A stretch of DNA of 64,000 nt from Chrysophaeum taylorii (GCA_029834535.1 JAQMWT010000134.1:1-64000); one strand, 5' to 3'; shown: positions 33,494 to 45,273, numbered from the stretch's first letter. Numbers and translations are program-made. The notes: generated by a model from the sequence alone, not told the origin.

Positions 33494-33862
33494 ATGGAGG
33501 AGTTTCAGGAGGACACCGTTGCCGACGTAACGATTTCGCGAGGGGTCGCGATGAAGGGGGAGCTGAGCTTCCCCAAGCTGCTCCGCGTCGAGGGAACATT
33601 CCAGGGGTCTCTGCACTGTGGCGGCGGCGACATCATCGTTGCCGACGGCGGCGTCTTGGAATCCAACGTTGCCACCGACGGCGGCTACTTGCTGATCGAG
33701 GGCAAGCTCGTGGGCGACGTCCAGGCCCGACGGGTTCAAGTGGCCAAGACGGGCCACGTCTTTGGCAACGTCACCTGTAACTCGTTCATCGTCGCTCCGG
33801 GCGCGGTCGTCATCGGGGACTGCCAAGTGAGGCCCGAGCCACCCGAAAAACACCTCGCTTAA
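33494..33862 (+). CDS. Bactofilin-family polymer-forming protein
   Basis: A 122-residue protein. It consists almost entirely of a right-handed beta-helix of bactofilin type, with short repeats such as RVEGTFQGSLHCGGGDIIVA, LESNVATDGGYLLIEGKLVG, VAKTGHVFGNV and FIVAPGAVVIGD. Bactofilins are bacterial cytoskeletal proteins that polymerise without nucleotide; homologues occur in some eukaryotic algae, where the function is unknown. The MEEFQED start is the first ATG of the frame. A horizontally acquired origin is an inference from family distribution. It converges with the two-exon gene ending at 34006. Confidence 0.8.
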   Translation: MEEFQEDTVADVTISRGVAMKGELSFPKLLRVEGTFQGSLHCGGGDIIVADGGVLESNVATDGGYLLIEGKLVGDVQARRVQVAKTGHVFGNVTCNSFIVAPGAVVIGDCQVRPEPPEKHLA

Positions 33863-34005
33863 CATCGTTAAGATCCTCGTCCTCGTCGTCTCTGGTGTCT
33901 CTCTATTTCTCTTCGCGTCGTCGTCGTCGTCGTCTAGATACTTCTTTATTTAGTACGGCGGCTCGTCGTCCATCATCATAATAATTAATTCTTGCGTGTC
34001 GTCGA

Positions 34006-34762
34006 CTAATCGCCGTGGCGGTGCGGATGTTGCTGCTGCGGCTCCAAGATAAGCAGGCTCGCGATGTCGCCAAAGGCAGCGCCTAGGACGGTCCCCCAGC
34101 CCGGTTTGAGGAGCGTGCCGAGGGCGATCCCGCAGGTCGAGCACGCGTAGCTGCGAGCGAGTCAGAACGCACCACCAACACTCGACTCACGCGGCCCCGA
34201 AACCGACAAGAAGACTCGTAGATTGCCGGACGACGCGACGCCGTCGTCCGAGCCTCCACAGCAAGACTGCTTCTTCGACGACAAAATTTGAGACATACGT
34301 CAGCGCGTTGGCGTAGGCCGCCGTGCGCAGCATCTTGAGAGCCGCGACCCCGCGACCCGCGCGCCCCGCCTTCCGAAGCGCCGATTTAACCGGGTCTTTT
34401 AGTAGTCTGATCGCCGTCTTGCGCGCGCACGCCTCCACGCAGCATGCCTCGAGCAGTCGCTTCAGCGACGTGCACCCCAAAACGCGGAAGAGCGTCTTGA
34501 CAAATTTGCTCTTGAAATCACGCAGTTCCGCGCTCAGGATGTCCCAGTCCAGCAAAACCTCTTCATCCTCGCTCTCCGGCGGCGTCGCGGCAGCGAGCAT
34601 CGGCGCGAGCGTAAACACGGCAGCGTGCGCGCTCGACACCACCAAATTACGCGGCCACAGGTGCTCGAGCGGTCCCTTGCGGTCGGCGAACGGCGCCCGT
34701 TTAGCCTTGCCTGCAGCCCAACTCACCCGCCGTCGCTCCAGCATCACCACCGATACCAGCAT
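34006..34762 (-). CDS. Two-exon protein with C-terminal glycine-zipper segment (unknown)
   Basis: Exon 1 runs 34762-34191 and exon 2 34150-34006, joined across a 40-nt GT-AG intron (34151-34190). The join keeps frame and gives 238 residues. Without it the frame stops at the donor, so the splice is well supported. The product has a basic N-terminal half and a central cysteine-bearing helical segment (SLKRLLEACCVEACARKTAI). After the splice site comes a hydrophobic C-terminus (CSTCGIALGTLLKPGW, then VLGAAFGDIASLLIL) with GxxxG-like spacing typical of packed membrane helices. No family recognised. It could be an organelle membrane protein; that is inference only. Confidence 0.6.
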
Positions 34763-35189
34763 ATCTTTATTTTGGGGGTGGGGGGGAACTGGGGTCAAGG
34801 GGGGATGATCGATTCAAGTTGCGAAGGGCAGGCGATGAGAGCAGGTAGCCTCGTATGCTTGCTTCCTGGTGTCGGTTGGAAGGTGATGTCCGTTCTGCTG
34901 GGCTTGGGCGGCGACGTGGCTGAGCACGGTGCCTGTACCTGCGGAAGCGCGGCGGAGCGTGGGGTTGCGGGCCGCCCGCGGTCGGTCGCAAGGACCTTGT
35001 CGCACGCGTGGCTGACGTAGTCCACCCGAAACTAGCCCCGCAGGTCAAGAACCTGGCATTGTGACGCTTCTTCTTACTCGTGCGAAGATGAAACCGACCT
35101 AGACAATTCTCTTGGCTCGAGCAGAGACCTATCTCGGGGCAAAAAAAAGGCGATGACAGAGCGCGCCGAAAGCCGCTGCTGTCTTATTA

Positions 35190-35520
35190 TTCAGACGAGA
35201 GTCAACATCATTCTCCTCCACGATGCGGAATCATGGTGCCTAACCGAAGTTGTCTACAATCGCCTACGAAGCTTTCACGCACACATCATATCGAGTCTTC
35301 AACCCTCCTCCAGCGCCGCCGTGGTCTGGAGACCTACATCTCTCGCCGACAACTCTCCGCTGGGTAGGCCATGTTGTACGCACGCCCTGGGACCGCCACC
35401 CTCGGGTCGTGTCCCCACAGCTCGCGTACGGCCGTGGTCTCAACGTGGCACTCCGCACATTACAAATACCAACGAAGATTTGGTAGTACTCCCTCGCTCA
35501 AAACCGTGATAAGCGGTGAC
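35190..35520 (+). mobile_element. LINE C-terminal fragment
   Basis: The plus strand encodes DAESWCLTEVVYNRLRSFHA, then in another frame LRWVGHVVRTPWDRHPR. These are the ESW...NRLRxFHxR and LRWxGHVxRMPWxRLPR segments found at the C-terminus of the LINE family represented at 21.7-22.8 kb. Only this terminal ~300 bp is present, consistent with 5' truncation on insertion. Confidence 0.75.
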
Positions 35521-35639
35521 AAACTATCAACTCTCGCTCAATCCTCCATTCTGCCCCCTCGTGTGAACGCTCGGTGACTCTTATCCCGCGCGGCGCTGGA
35601 ATAAGCCTACGCCCATGCATCGGGCTGACCCCTAGGTAT

Positions 35640-36365
35640 TTCGCTAGTTGTACTTTCCATTCATGATCAGGCTGACCAAAGACCATGGGCCTGGAGGCCC
35701 CTGATGGCCGGCCCTTGAAGTCCGGTTTGTTTCAGATTTTTTTTTCGTGCCGTTTGTGCGCCACTGTGCGTTGTGAGAGTGACCCCACGAGCCGTGAACG
35801 GCACGGTCGACGTACTTCTGCTCGAGCAGGACGGCATTGTCGTCGGCATTTGAGTCGACAAGGCTGCTACGAGTATGCCGAGTCGGCCGCGCGGCATCTC
35901 GTCGTCTGTGACTGGAGCGCGCCAGTGCCATCTCCAGGAACCTGGACCACCATCTCGAGGGGAGAGAGGGTAGTCCTTGAAAACGCAGACCTTCTCCTCG
36001 ACCCACCGTGATAGATACTCGCCCTTCTTGTCGCGTTCCAACACAAAAGCAGCTCTTTTTGTCGCCACCGCATCAACCTTGCCGAGGTACAAGTCGAGAC
36101 CCTGCGCCTCGCGCGACCACGTCCCCGACCTTTGTTTTCGGTTCGAGACGTACCCGGTCGACCGCGCGGTGTTGATTGCGTTCATTGGCCCCCAGACAAA
36201 TTCTCGAATATGCTTGAAGTGGAGCGCGAAAAAATATGCAACGACCAGGTGAGTCAATAATGCTTGACGTGTGTGTGCAGCCGAGTGGTGGGAACTTCGT
36301 GTTCGGCGGCTGGTCGGGGTCGTGCGACCCTACGAACAGCACTTTCAGCACCAGCAAGTGAAGGG
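35640..36365. other. Coding-like segment of undecided strand
   Basis: Two readings compete. On the minus strand an open frame of about 190 codons (35667-36257, no ATG at its start) contains a protein-like stretch (LDLYLGKVDAVATKRAAF, ERDKKGEYLSRWVEEKV). On the plus strand a near-ideal short intron (GTGAGT at 36249 to TGTGTGTGCAG at 36280, 32 nt) would join EVEREKICNDQ to PSGGNFVFGGWSGSCDPTN and a stop. Neither matches a known family and both lack a clear start, so this may be a decayed gene. Confidence 0.3.
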
Positions 36366-39300
36366 TACTGGCTCGTTCATTTGACGGTAAGCAGGCGGTG
36401 CACAAATCCAACACGCGTTTGGAACGCACACAACTTCAAGTTGAGGTGTAGGCCACCACTTTTTCCACAGAATGACGCAGACCGCCGGCGCTGCCAAGCC
36501 CCTACGGATTCCAAGAGTCTCTGCTGGGAGCCCAACGGCGGCCATCGACGAGCCTTCGGCCCAATACAACGAGACTGACGTCCCCCTGGCGTCGGTTGTG
36601 GTCTTTAGTGGTGCGCTTGTCGACAAGAGAGGGATTGGCGAGGTGGAGGGCGCCCGCCGTGTACCTCGTGCCCCAGGCGAGAGTCTTGAGAGGTGCTGAG
36701 CGCCTGAGGGTCGAAGTGGAACGAAACATTGAGTCGTCGCGTGTGACGCAATGCGTCTTGTGAAAATGCACACTTCACTTGGCTGATACAAACGGTATGG
36801 TATGCGATATGGCCAAGAGTCTACAGCGTCGGAGCCGCTGTGTGGGCATACGTCGTGATTGCTCGTGAAGAGGCTATGTATGTAATTCATTCAGGCCGTG
36901 TCTGAGTTCGATGAAGCCCCGCTCCTCCTTTTCGTGCGGCGCTTCACTCTGTTCCATTTCATCTGCAAGCTCGACGATCCCGGGCGGTATTGACGCAGCT
37001 TGGTGAGTTAGGCGATGAGATGAACGGGACGTCCGCGAAGACGACGACATGCGCTTGAAAAAGCCGCGGCAGCCTTTGGCGGACACAGGAGATGTGTCTT
37101 GGTCTCGCGGTGGCACATGATTGCCAGTGGTGTTCTTTCCAACGAACCGTCTATGCCAATCTCATCGTGATTATCCTGATCCATGGATTCGTGTGCGGTG
37201 CCTCGCGGAAGCGGTCTAATATACCCTCCACGCGCATTGTGCACGCGTGATGTGTCGGGTTACTTTGTGGCAAATTTGGGAGCGCGAGTAATTATCGGCT
37301 GCATCGCCTGTCCGTCATTAAATTCGGCCTCGAACCAATTGTCATCGCAAACGAAATCCATAATCGAAATCATCACCGTATCGTAATGCGAGTGCCGCAA
37401 AATCAACAAAAGGTTGTTGTCCAGCATCGAAATGAGCTAGCGCAAACCATTAACTAACTCAATGATTGTGAAGCGTCATTAGCAAAGCACCGCCACAAAC
37501 TCGACGGCATCGCCAGCAACAATCATCCATCCTTATGCGACATCCAGCGACGCGAGAATTGAAATCAGCATTCAAACAGGCATTGCAATTGTCGCCGCGA
37601 ATTAATTGGAGCCTCACAAAATTACAATACCTCAAAACCTCCGTCGCAATCGTTAAATATGTCATCACAAGCCACAACATAATCACAGCAAGCAAGTGTG
37701 GACAACCATCGAAGTCGGCTCGAACAAACCATCTGCGAAATCAACGAGCGCGAGCCAGCATTCGAAATGCAGCACTGCGCCAGAAAGCGCCGAGGTCTAT
37801 CTCAAGCTCGAAGTGCACTTTTTATCTCAGCCCGCGATACATGTCTTGATACTATTGTCCGAATAGGTTAAGGCGCCTCCTAACGCGACGAAACCTCGAC
37901 TCCGCAAGCGTACGTCGTGACCGCAAATCACCACCGCAACTCGGACAAGAAATTCATAATACACACCAATTTTGCAATCTTTTACTGCAAACAACAAGGT
38001 ACCATCTCAAGGAACCAAGTCAAGTATTGCCAGTGCAAGGAGGCCACGCACTATCGCATCGCAGACAAATAACACAGAGTCGAGTCCACAAGACCACAAC
38101 TGCTGACGAAATGAAACACCACAGCGCGATCGCCACCGTTGTGAATCGCCGTATCGCCCTCCGGCGCCGACCATATCTCCGGCGCGATCAGTTCGAAGAG
38201 ACCCGCTATTGCCCACGTTTCCTCGTTGAACATCGCCAAAACTTGGCTCTGCAAGCATCAGTCTCATCTGATTCCGCATCTAGTCGCAGAACAGCCATCG
38301 AAAACTTCACTTTTGCGGGCGTGACAAGAACAAACGATGCAGTATTTCGTGCTCGCCCTGCTGATGGCAACACCGATTCTGCGATGATCTTCCACACTTT
38401 CATAAGACCCACTTCGCAGACCCTTGATTTGTCGCCAACCGTTCTTCTATCACGAATTTGACGCGCATCGCACGAACAAGAACGTAATAACTATTTCCAA
38501 CGAAGGCGCTGCGCTGCCTGGCGCTCTTTGTCGTCTCACGAATCAGCGCCATCGTACTCCGGAGGAGGAGGAGGAGGAAAAGATCATACATTTTTGCTTT
38601 TTTAGCATGTGTACTTGGACCCATCTCCATGATACGAGGGGGTTGAGGTAGCGACCGTCGCGTCTGGCTTTATTATTTGTCTTGAGTGCACAAAATTTCC
38701 TCCACAGAGTTCTGACCCTCCCGTTGTCTTTGGTCCGAAGACGCTTTCGTTCCTGTTCGGCTCATTTATCGTCATTCTTGCGCCCTATCTTCGGTTCGAC
38801 GCGCGAAACTGTCACGTTTTCGCAAACAGGCCTCGTCAGCAGCGAAATGCTATGATCTGTTTCGGCTATCGTTACCGCTCGACCGAACTTCAACCGGTAG
38901 CATAAGAATTTCGGCTTTCCGAAAGAACCCTCTTCAAAAGCGGCGATGTGGCGCCGGAAGGTCGCGAGCTTGATCCTCGCTGTCGACGAGCATTGAGATT
39001 TAGACGTCGTACTCGAGGAGGCGCGCTTGGTCAAATCTTCCGTCGCACTCGGGTGGATTGGCTTTGTTGGCAACGAGGATGATCTCGATAGTCGTGTCCG
39101 CGTGGAAGGTCTTGGGGAAGTTGCGTACACAATCGTCGTCGTCGTCCCGCCGCGTGGAGACGGCGACGAGTACTCTCATGCGATGGTTGGGCTTGATTCT
39201 TGATTTTGTCTCGTTCGATGACCGGGTTCTCGCGCATGACTCGCTTGATGCTTCGGCTTTCATCGTCGTCGTCGGACGATCATAAGATATTCGCGCTCAG

Positions 39301-39590
39301 CTTATCAGTTAACGCAGCCGTTGTCCTACTAGATATTGTTCCGCCAACATCAAAGACCTGGAAGGAGTGATTACGGGATCTGCACCGAAGTGAATAATGC
39401 CTAGCAGAGGCACGCCCTCTACCAGCCCTCTCCCCCGGCACGCCACGCTCCCTGACTTCCCGCCCGCATTTCGCAGTCTGGTAGTTCAACCCCAGCGAGG
39501 GCACATGGTGGGCATACAGACGCGGGCGGCCAGACTCATTACTGGATGCCATCTTACGCCGTATTTGTTGTTCGCGTTTTCATCATAATC
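36366..39590. other. Long stretch without recognisable genes
   Basis: About 37.2-38.6 kb is poorer in GC than its neighbours and has only short overlapping frames. Around 39.0-39.25 kb the minus strand has a short stretch (EIILVANKANPPEC) faintly like a small-GTPase NKxD region, too short to call. No RNA genes, promoters or assigned elements were recognised. Confidence 0.4.
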
Positions 39591-39599
39591 ATATGATTT

Positions 39600-39995
39600 C
39601 AAGTGCGGGCCGAAGAATCCTGCAAACGCCGCGGGGGAGGAGGGCACTGTGGACTTTCTTTCTCGAGCCCTCGATCGCTAACCGTTGGTTGCGATGGAGG
39701 ACGGCGCCTAACACGCTTGCTCCCTGCGGCGGCCCCGGCCGTCCCGGAGTGAGACGGTGCCTGCTCGCCTCCCGGGCTGGCCGGTTAGCACCCGGAAAGT
39801 CCGCGCTGGGATGGGGTTCGCTCGGTTGGGCAGAACGCGACGGACAGGTCGATTGTTCGTGGACCAACACGTCCGTCGCTCTGCCCCAACTGCGTGATTT
39901 TCCTCTGTGATTCCGTACCGGCTCCTGCCGGTCCGGCCTGGCTCCCATGCTCGGGAGAGGTCTGAAGTTAGTTAGTTAGTTAGTTAGTTAGTTAG
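39600..39995 (+). repeat. Possible retroposon 3' end with TTAG tail
   Basis: A GC-rich non-coding segment ends abruptly in about seven TTAG units (39967-39995). An abrupt short-repeat tail is characteristic of LINE/SINE 3' ends. The body matches nothing recognised. Confidence 0.35.
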
Positions 39996-40342
39996 CCCTC
40001 AGGGTTTGTAGGATATATGCACGCGCCGTTATACTTCGGCTTAAGTAGTGGTAATTCGAGCGACCGTAAACGGTGGGTTTGCTACGATATGCTGTGCGAA
40101 AGACAGGCAGCGCTAGTGCTGGTTGAGCTAGATCGACCGGAATTACTACTACGCTACTTATCCTGGGTGGGCTCGTTAGGTTCGCACCATATGTGGTTGG
40201 ATGCGATAAATTCGTGCTGAGGTTGTACTGAGTTATTAGTTGGTAGTAAAGGACGGGGGCTGACGAATAAATCTTCTTAGTGCCGCCCGTCGTGAAGAGA
40301 AATGCGCGAGTGGGGAAGTGTCGCAAAATTGCTGCAGGATTA

Positions 40343-43300
40343 TTATTTGGCGCCGTCGAGGTGGTCGTCGGCGGCTGCGACATGAGGCGAAGAATCGTCG
40401 CCACCCAGGTGGCGTTCCGATTCAGAGGGCTCGGAGGAGGAGGACCGGTCGTGGCTCATGAGACCTTCAGTGAACTCGACGAAAGAAATCTTGCCATCGC
40501 CGTTGACGTCGAGCTGCTTCATAAACTTGTCGACGTCCGAGGGGTCGAAGACCTGCTGCGCTTTCATCGAATTGATGAGGTCGCAGCCCTTGACGAACTC
40601 GCCGCGGTCGAGAAGGCCAGACCCATCAGTGTCGAGTATCCGGAATAACTTTGAGAATTCATCGCGCATGCGGTACAAGTTCTCGCGGAATTCCGAGTCT
40701 CCGTGTTTGGCAAACGCTCCCTCGAGTTTGACAAGAAGGCTCGAATATTGGACGCTCGAGTCGTCCCCCGGAACTGGCTCGACGAACTTGTGTTTGAGGT
40801 GGAGCCACGGAAGCCTGAGCGGGACCGTCTCGTTCATTGCCTTGGCCCAATCGATCGCCTTGACGACGCCCTTGTTCTCGGGGTCCAACGTGCGGAGCTT
40901 GGCGGCGATCTCGCGGCGGTGGTCGAGCAACGCGATCTGGACTCGTTGGAGCGCGGCAGACTCGAGTTTTGTGACGGACCGAGAGAGATTCATTTTTTGA
41001 TACGCGCCCGTGCCCGCGTAGCTCGTCGAGTACGTTAGCAACTTCCCCATCGTCTCCATGAGCGGCGAAAGGATCAGGATGGCGCCGTCGTTCTCGTCCT
41101 CTTCGCCGTAACTAGATGAGATGCGTTAACGCGAGCAAAGCATACAAGAAACACGAGACAACAACAAGCAAGCACGACGATCGGTCAGAGATAAATCTTT
41201 TCAACTTGTTCACGGGTGGTGCGAAGCGTTGCTCTCGGCGGCGGCGTTTTTGTACTACTACTTGGCCTTGGCTGCTTTGGCATTCTTCTCAGCTCTGGCT
41301 TCGCGCGTGCTTTCGCGTTGCGTACTTTTGTGGTCTCGATCCAAAAATCCCGAGCAACGTCGTCGAGCTTCGAAATCGGCGGGTTCCAGGGGAGCCTGGT
41401 ATGCTCGGGCGGTTTTCGTCGGTCGCCACAACTTCTGGATAGAATGGTCGTGTTGATCAAGGCGTCGCGCCGCTCGACAGGCCAGTGCAAGTAATAATAA
41501 TACTGTGGTGGATTCGTGAGCCGAAGTGCGGTCGGCGGTTGGCCTCACTCGATTCTTGAATATGGAGCCGGCGTCAAACGCGACGCGACTGGCGTGCAAT
41601 CTCCAATCGCGCGTGAAGATTAGGTTCCCCCTGAGGACGGACGCACACATTCGTCTGCCGGCCGGACAGAGTAAAAGAATGGGTGAACTTCTCGGTTGAT
41701 GACTCGCCGGTTCGATTCTCTCAGCATTTTTGGTAATTGGAAATGAGATTGCACCGGCTAACGGGCGAATCGAAGATGATCTTCGGGCCATTGCGAGGAT
41801 GCTGGCAATCAAACCCTGCGCGCTTGGGCCGACATATGGTGGTCTGCGATGTGGATCCCCGATAGCCGAGGCTTACGACGTGAATGGCCGGGCGCAAAGG
41901 ATGCGCAGAACATGATCCAGCGCGTACGGGCACGAGATCGTCCAATCCGCGAAAACATGTGCCGCAGGAAGCGTCGTCGTCAAAAAACGAGCCAACTTCT
42001 TTGCAAGATCAAAGACGATAGATCAACCCCTCGAGGAGCGAGCACGCCAGGGCTTGTCGAATCACGTCGGCCACGCTTAAGAGCGCCGACGGTATCACGT
42101 CGTGGACCGCGACAACGCCGCGCGAGTACGGAGATGGTGCGGATATTTCGGGCTAGACGAGATTGAGTGGAAATCGGTAGTAGGAGCCTTGGACTAGCGC
42201 GGGCTGTAATTCGCGGCGTTACGTACTTCGTTGCCTGCACGTTGAGGCCGATACCCTTTTTGGTCTCTCGTTCGCGTCTTTCCAGCCGACCGCTCCTTCT
42301 TTTATTTCTTGACGCAAGTGAGCTGGACGTCCTCGCCTCGTCACGCGCGGCGGCAACTTGCCGTACCATCGTAACACGAGTGAGCCGACAACATTACTCT
42401 CGTATTTTTCTCGACGAGGTTGCCGGGACGTCGCCGCGATACGCCGTGGAAGAACACGAACAACAAGTCGTCGTCGATTCCCCGCAAATAGGTAGTCTCG
42501 ATGTGGTAGGCCATGAGATGAGCAAGCGGCGCCCGTGAACGAGGTGATAGATGATCCTCCAAGGAAAGAAAGAACGAAGGCGAAAAAAGGAAGGCACAAC
42601 AACAACAACAACAAGAACAAGAACACGTAGAGGACAAAATCTCGGGGCGTCCACTCACTAGTTTGAGGCGCTAAAGAGCGTGAGGACGCGGCCGTTGTGG
42701 GCGACGGCGAAGCCGCGCTCCTGGCACTCGTGGGACCGCACGATGGCCCCGAGCTTGTGCTTGTCGAGCCACTGCTCCGAAAATCGCGCGTTAAACATGA
42801 CGCCGCCGCCGCGCTCGTCGTTGGGCTTGCAGTCGCATCCGGGCGGGAAGGGTTCGCCGCTCTTGGCGGGGTCCGACCAGAGGCAGTCCATGAGGATGGA
42901 CCAGGTCTCGTGGGTGTGTCCGTCCTTGTCCTTGCCGCCGGGGGTTTGCGTGATGGCGTTGGGGAGTCCCGTGAGGGTGCGATAGAGACGTCTGTTAACC
43001 TGGAGGAGTGTTTCGAGATCAAACTTGTCCGAGACGCCGCCGTGGATGACGAGGACGTTTTCGTCGATGACGTGGGCGAGAGGGAGCAAGGAAAAGATGG
43101 TGTCGATGACGGCAAGGAGGTGGCGTCCGTTAGTGTTTTGGGAAAATTTGGTGACGAGTTCGTCGACAAAGCCGTAGCCGGTGCAGACGGTCATGTCCTC
43201 GTGGTTTCCGCGATTGATGTAGATCGAGCCGGGGTCGACGATGGCAAAGCCCATCAACAAAATCAAGACTTCGGCCGAATAGTCGCCGCGGTCGACGAGG

Positions 43301-44166
43301 TCGCCGTTGAAGAGGTAGGGGTTGTCGAAGCTGGGGAGGCCGTTGTGGCGGAAGATCTGGATCATGTCGCGAAGTTGTCCGTGCATGTCGCCGACGACGG
43401 TGAGTTTTCCCGAGAGGGCGGTGGAAATGTGGACGACGCTGGGGAGTTTTCGGACGACGTCCATGTAGGCGAGGGCGATGTGGAGGGCGTACTTCGCGTG
43501 CAAGATCCCCTTGATGCCGACGCACTGCTTGCGCTTCTTGGTGTCCTTCCGGGCCTGGTCGTTGAGGCGCTCCATGACGTCGATCATGGCGTCTTTGGTA
43601 ATGGGGTCTGGGAGGTGGATGCCGGCGTACTTGGCTTCGATGTCTATGTTGTGGGGCCAGCCCTTGCCGCGCATCTTGTCGATGGTGTCGAGGAGAGCGT
43701 CGCGCGTCACCTGGCACTTCTCGAGCTCTGGCATTTTTTCCATCAGGTTCGCCATGAAGAGGTCGAGCTTGTTGTCTTTCCGCTCCTGCGCGTATTCGAG
43801 CGAGGAGTTGATTTGGTTGGCGAGGCGGCGACGGGTCTCGAGTTTTCCGCGGCGCGCGCGCGCGAGGCTCTGGACCTTGACGGCGGCGTGGTCCGTCCCA
43901 GAAGCCTCGGGGTCCTCGAGGGGTTCTGGGGCCTCGAGGGTTTGGTGGTCGACGAGCCTCGAGGCCTTGCTCGCGATGACGCTCCAGTCGCGTATCGCGA
44001 GTTCTTTACCGTGTTTGTGGTCGAAGATGACCTTCCGAGGGACGCGTCCGTTCTTGTCGGCGAGGCTGTCGAACTTGATCGCCATTTGCTCGTTCCATCG
44101 CTCCCCCGCGAACTCGCGCGCCTCCTCCTTGGACACGTTGTCGGGCAGCGAAATCCCGCCGCCCAT
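40343..44166 (-). CDS. PPEF: PPEF-type protein phosphatase with IQ motif and EF hands
   Basis: Two exons, 44166-42659 and 41111-40343, joined across a 1547-nt GT-AG intron. The splice completes FSASNYYG, the invariant end of PPP phosphatases, and keeps frame (758 residues). Domains in order: an IQ-like segment (AAVKVQSLARARRGK, about 150); the PPP catalytic core with GDMHGQ, GDLVDRGDYSAE, RGNHED, HGGVS and RSHEC; then EF hands in exon 2, with DTDGSGLLDRGE and DVNGDGKISFVE as canonical calcium loops. All metal and phosphate ligands are present, so a calcium/calmodulin-regulated Ser/Thr phosphatase is inferred. The start MGGGISLP could be N-myristoylated (Gly2, Ser6). Divergent from the cold-shock gene with 195 bp between starts. 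Confidence 0.92.
41112..42658 (-). other. Long intron of the PPEF gene
   Basis: At 1547 nt this intron is over twenty times longer than the other introns inferred here. Donor GTGAGT, acceptor CATCTAG. A 101-codon minus-strand frame at 41185-41490 and a Lys/Ala-rich frame end near 41258 hint at a nested or inserted sequence, but neither is recognised. Confidence 0.6.
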
Positions 44167-44361
44167 CGTCGTTTCGTTACGGGACGACGGCGCTAGATGG
44201 TGGATAGAGGGAGGGAGGGAGGGAGACCCGAAATCCGGTAACGGACGGCCGGTGCGAAAAAAAAAAAAAAAAAAAAAGAAAGACTTATAATTCTTACCCT
44301 TCTCACGCGTACTAACGGTCCGTCCGATTTCCGGCAAGCAAGGACTGCTCGCTGACAAACG

Positions 44362-45273
44362 ATGCCGAACCAGCGGACCCGCGAGCGGAAGCGCGCCCAG
44401 CAGCAGGCGGAGGAGGCGCCATCCGGGGATGATTCGCGGAACGGGGAGAGTGGTTCCCCCCCCGAGCAGAACGGCGAGGCCGAAACGTCGACGTCGACGA
44501 ACGGTCCGACGTCCTCGGAACAGCGGCAGACTGGGGTGTGCCGTTGGTACAAGGAAGCGAAGCGGTTCGGGTTTATTTCGTCGTCGAGCGGGACGGACAT
44601 ATTCGTGCACGCGATGGACCTCAAGGACGTCGAGATCGGTGAGGGCGATACGCTCGAATATTCGGTGGTGCACTACAAGGGCAAGCCCAAGGCGATCGAC
44701 GTGGTCAAGGTCAAGAGCGCCGAGAACGGCAAGGAGGAGGAGGAGGAGGGGGGGGAGGAGGAGGAGAAAAAGTCGGCCCTCGTCGACAACGTGCGGCGGA
44801 CGGGGGTGACGGCCTGGTACACGGCCAAGAAGAAGCACGGCTTCATCAAGCCCGACGAGCCCGGCCAGCGCGACATATTCGTGCACGCCCTCGACCTCAG
44901 GGACGGCCAGCTGATTGGGGAGGGGGACCGCGTCGAATATTCGGTGGCCAATTACCAAGACAAGATCAAGGCCGTCGACGTGGTCAAGCTCGCCAAACCC
45001 CCCGCGGCCGCCGCGCCCGCTTCTGCCGCCAAGAAGCCCGCTCCTCCCAGGCCCCGACAACCGGACAAGCCCGCGCCCGCGCCTTCCGCCTCGGGGGGCA
45101 GCCGCGGCGCCGCGCCCTGGGCCAGCCCCGCCGCCAAGAAGACCACCACCACCACCACCACCGCCTGGAAACAGCCCGACGCCGCGCCCGCCCCCGCCCC
45201 CGCCGCCGACGCGCCCGAGGAGAACGGGGACGCCCCCGGCCCCGCCCCCGCCCCCGCCCCAGCCCCCGCCTAG
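44362..45273 (+). CDS. Protein with two cold-shock domains
   Basis: A 303-residue single-exon protein. Two CSDs are present: GVCRWYKEAKRFGFIS with DIFVHAMDL (about 55-115), and GVTAWYTAKKKHGFIK with DIFVHALDL (about 150-215). RFGFI/KHGFI and DIFVHA correspond to RNP1 and RNP2, which bind single-stranded nucleic acid. The N-terminus is acidic/Gln-rich and the C-terminal ~90 residues are Pro/Ala low complexity, a layout like Y-box proteins. Likely an RNA-binding regulator of translation or mRNA stability (inferred). A 20-base A tract lies in the short divergent promoter shared with PPEF. Confidence 0.9.
   Translation: MPNQRTRERKRAQQQAEEAPSGDDSRNGESGSPPEQNGEAETSTSTNGPTSSEQRQTGVCRWYKEAKRFGFISSSSGTDIFVHAMDLKDVEIGEGDTLEYSVVHYKGKPKAIDVVKVKSAENGKEEEEEGGEEEEKKSALVDNVRRTGVTAWYTAKKKHGFIKPDEPGQRDIFVHALDLRDGQLIGEGDRVEYSVANYQDKIKAVDVVKLAKPPAAAAPASAAKKPAPPRPRQPDKPAPAPSASGGSRGAAPWASPAAKKTTTTTTTAWKQPDAAPAPAPAADAPEENGDAPGPAPAPAPAPA

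Noticed and set aside
39000-39263. Possible small-GTPase fragment (EIILVANKANPPEC) on the minus strand
   Set aside because: Only one weak motif; no P-loop or DTAGQ segment nearby.
41700-41730. GGTTCGATTC resembling a tRNA T-loop
   Set aside because: No flanking stem pairing, anticodon arm or acceptor stem could be drawn around it; no tRNA gene is called anywhere in the window.
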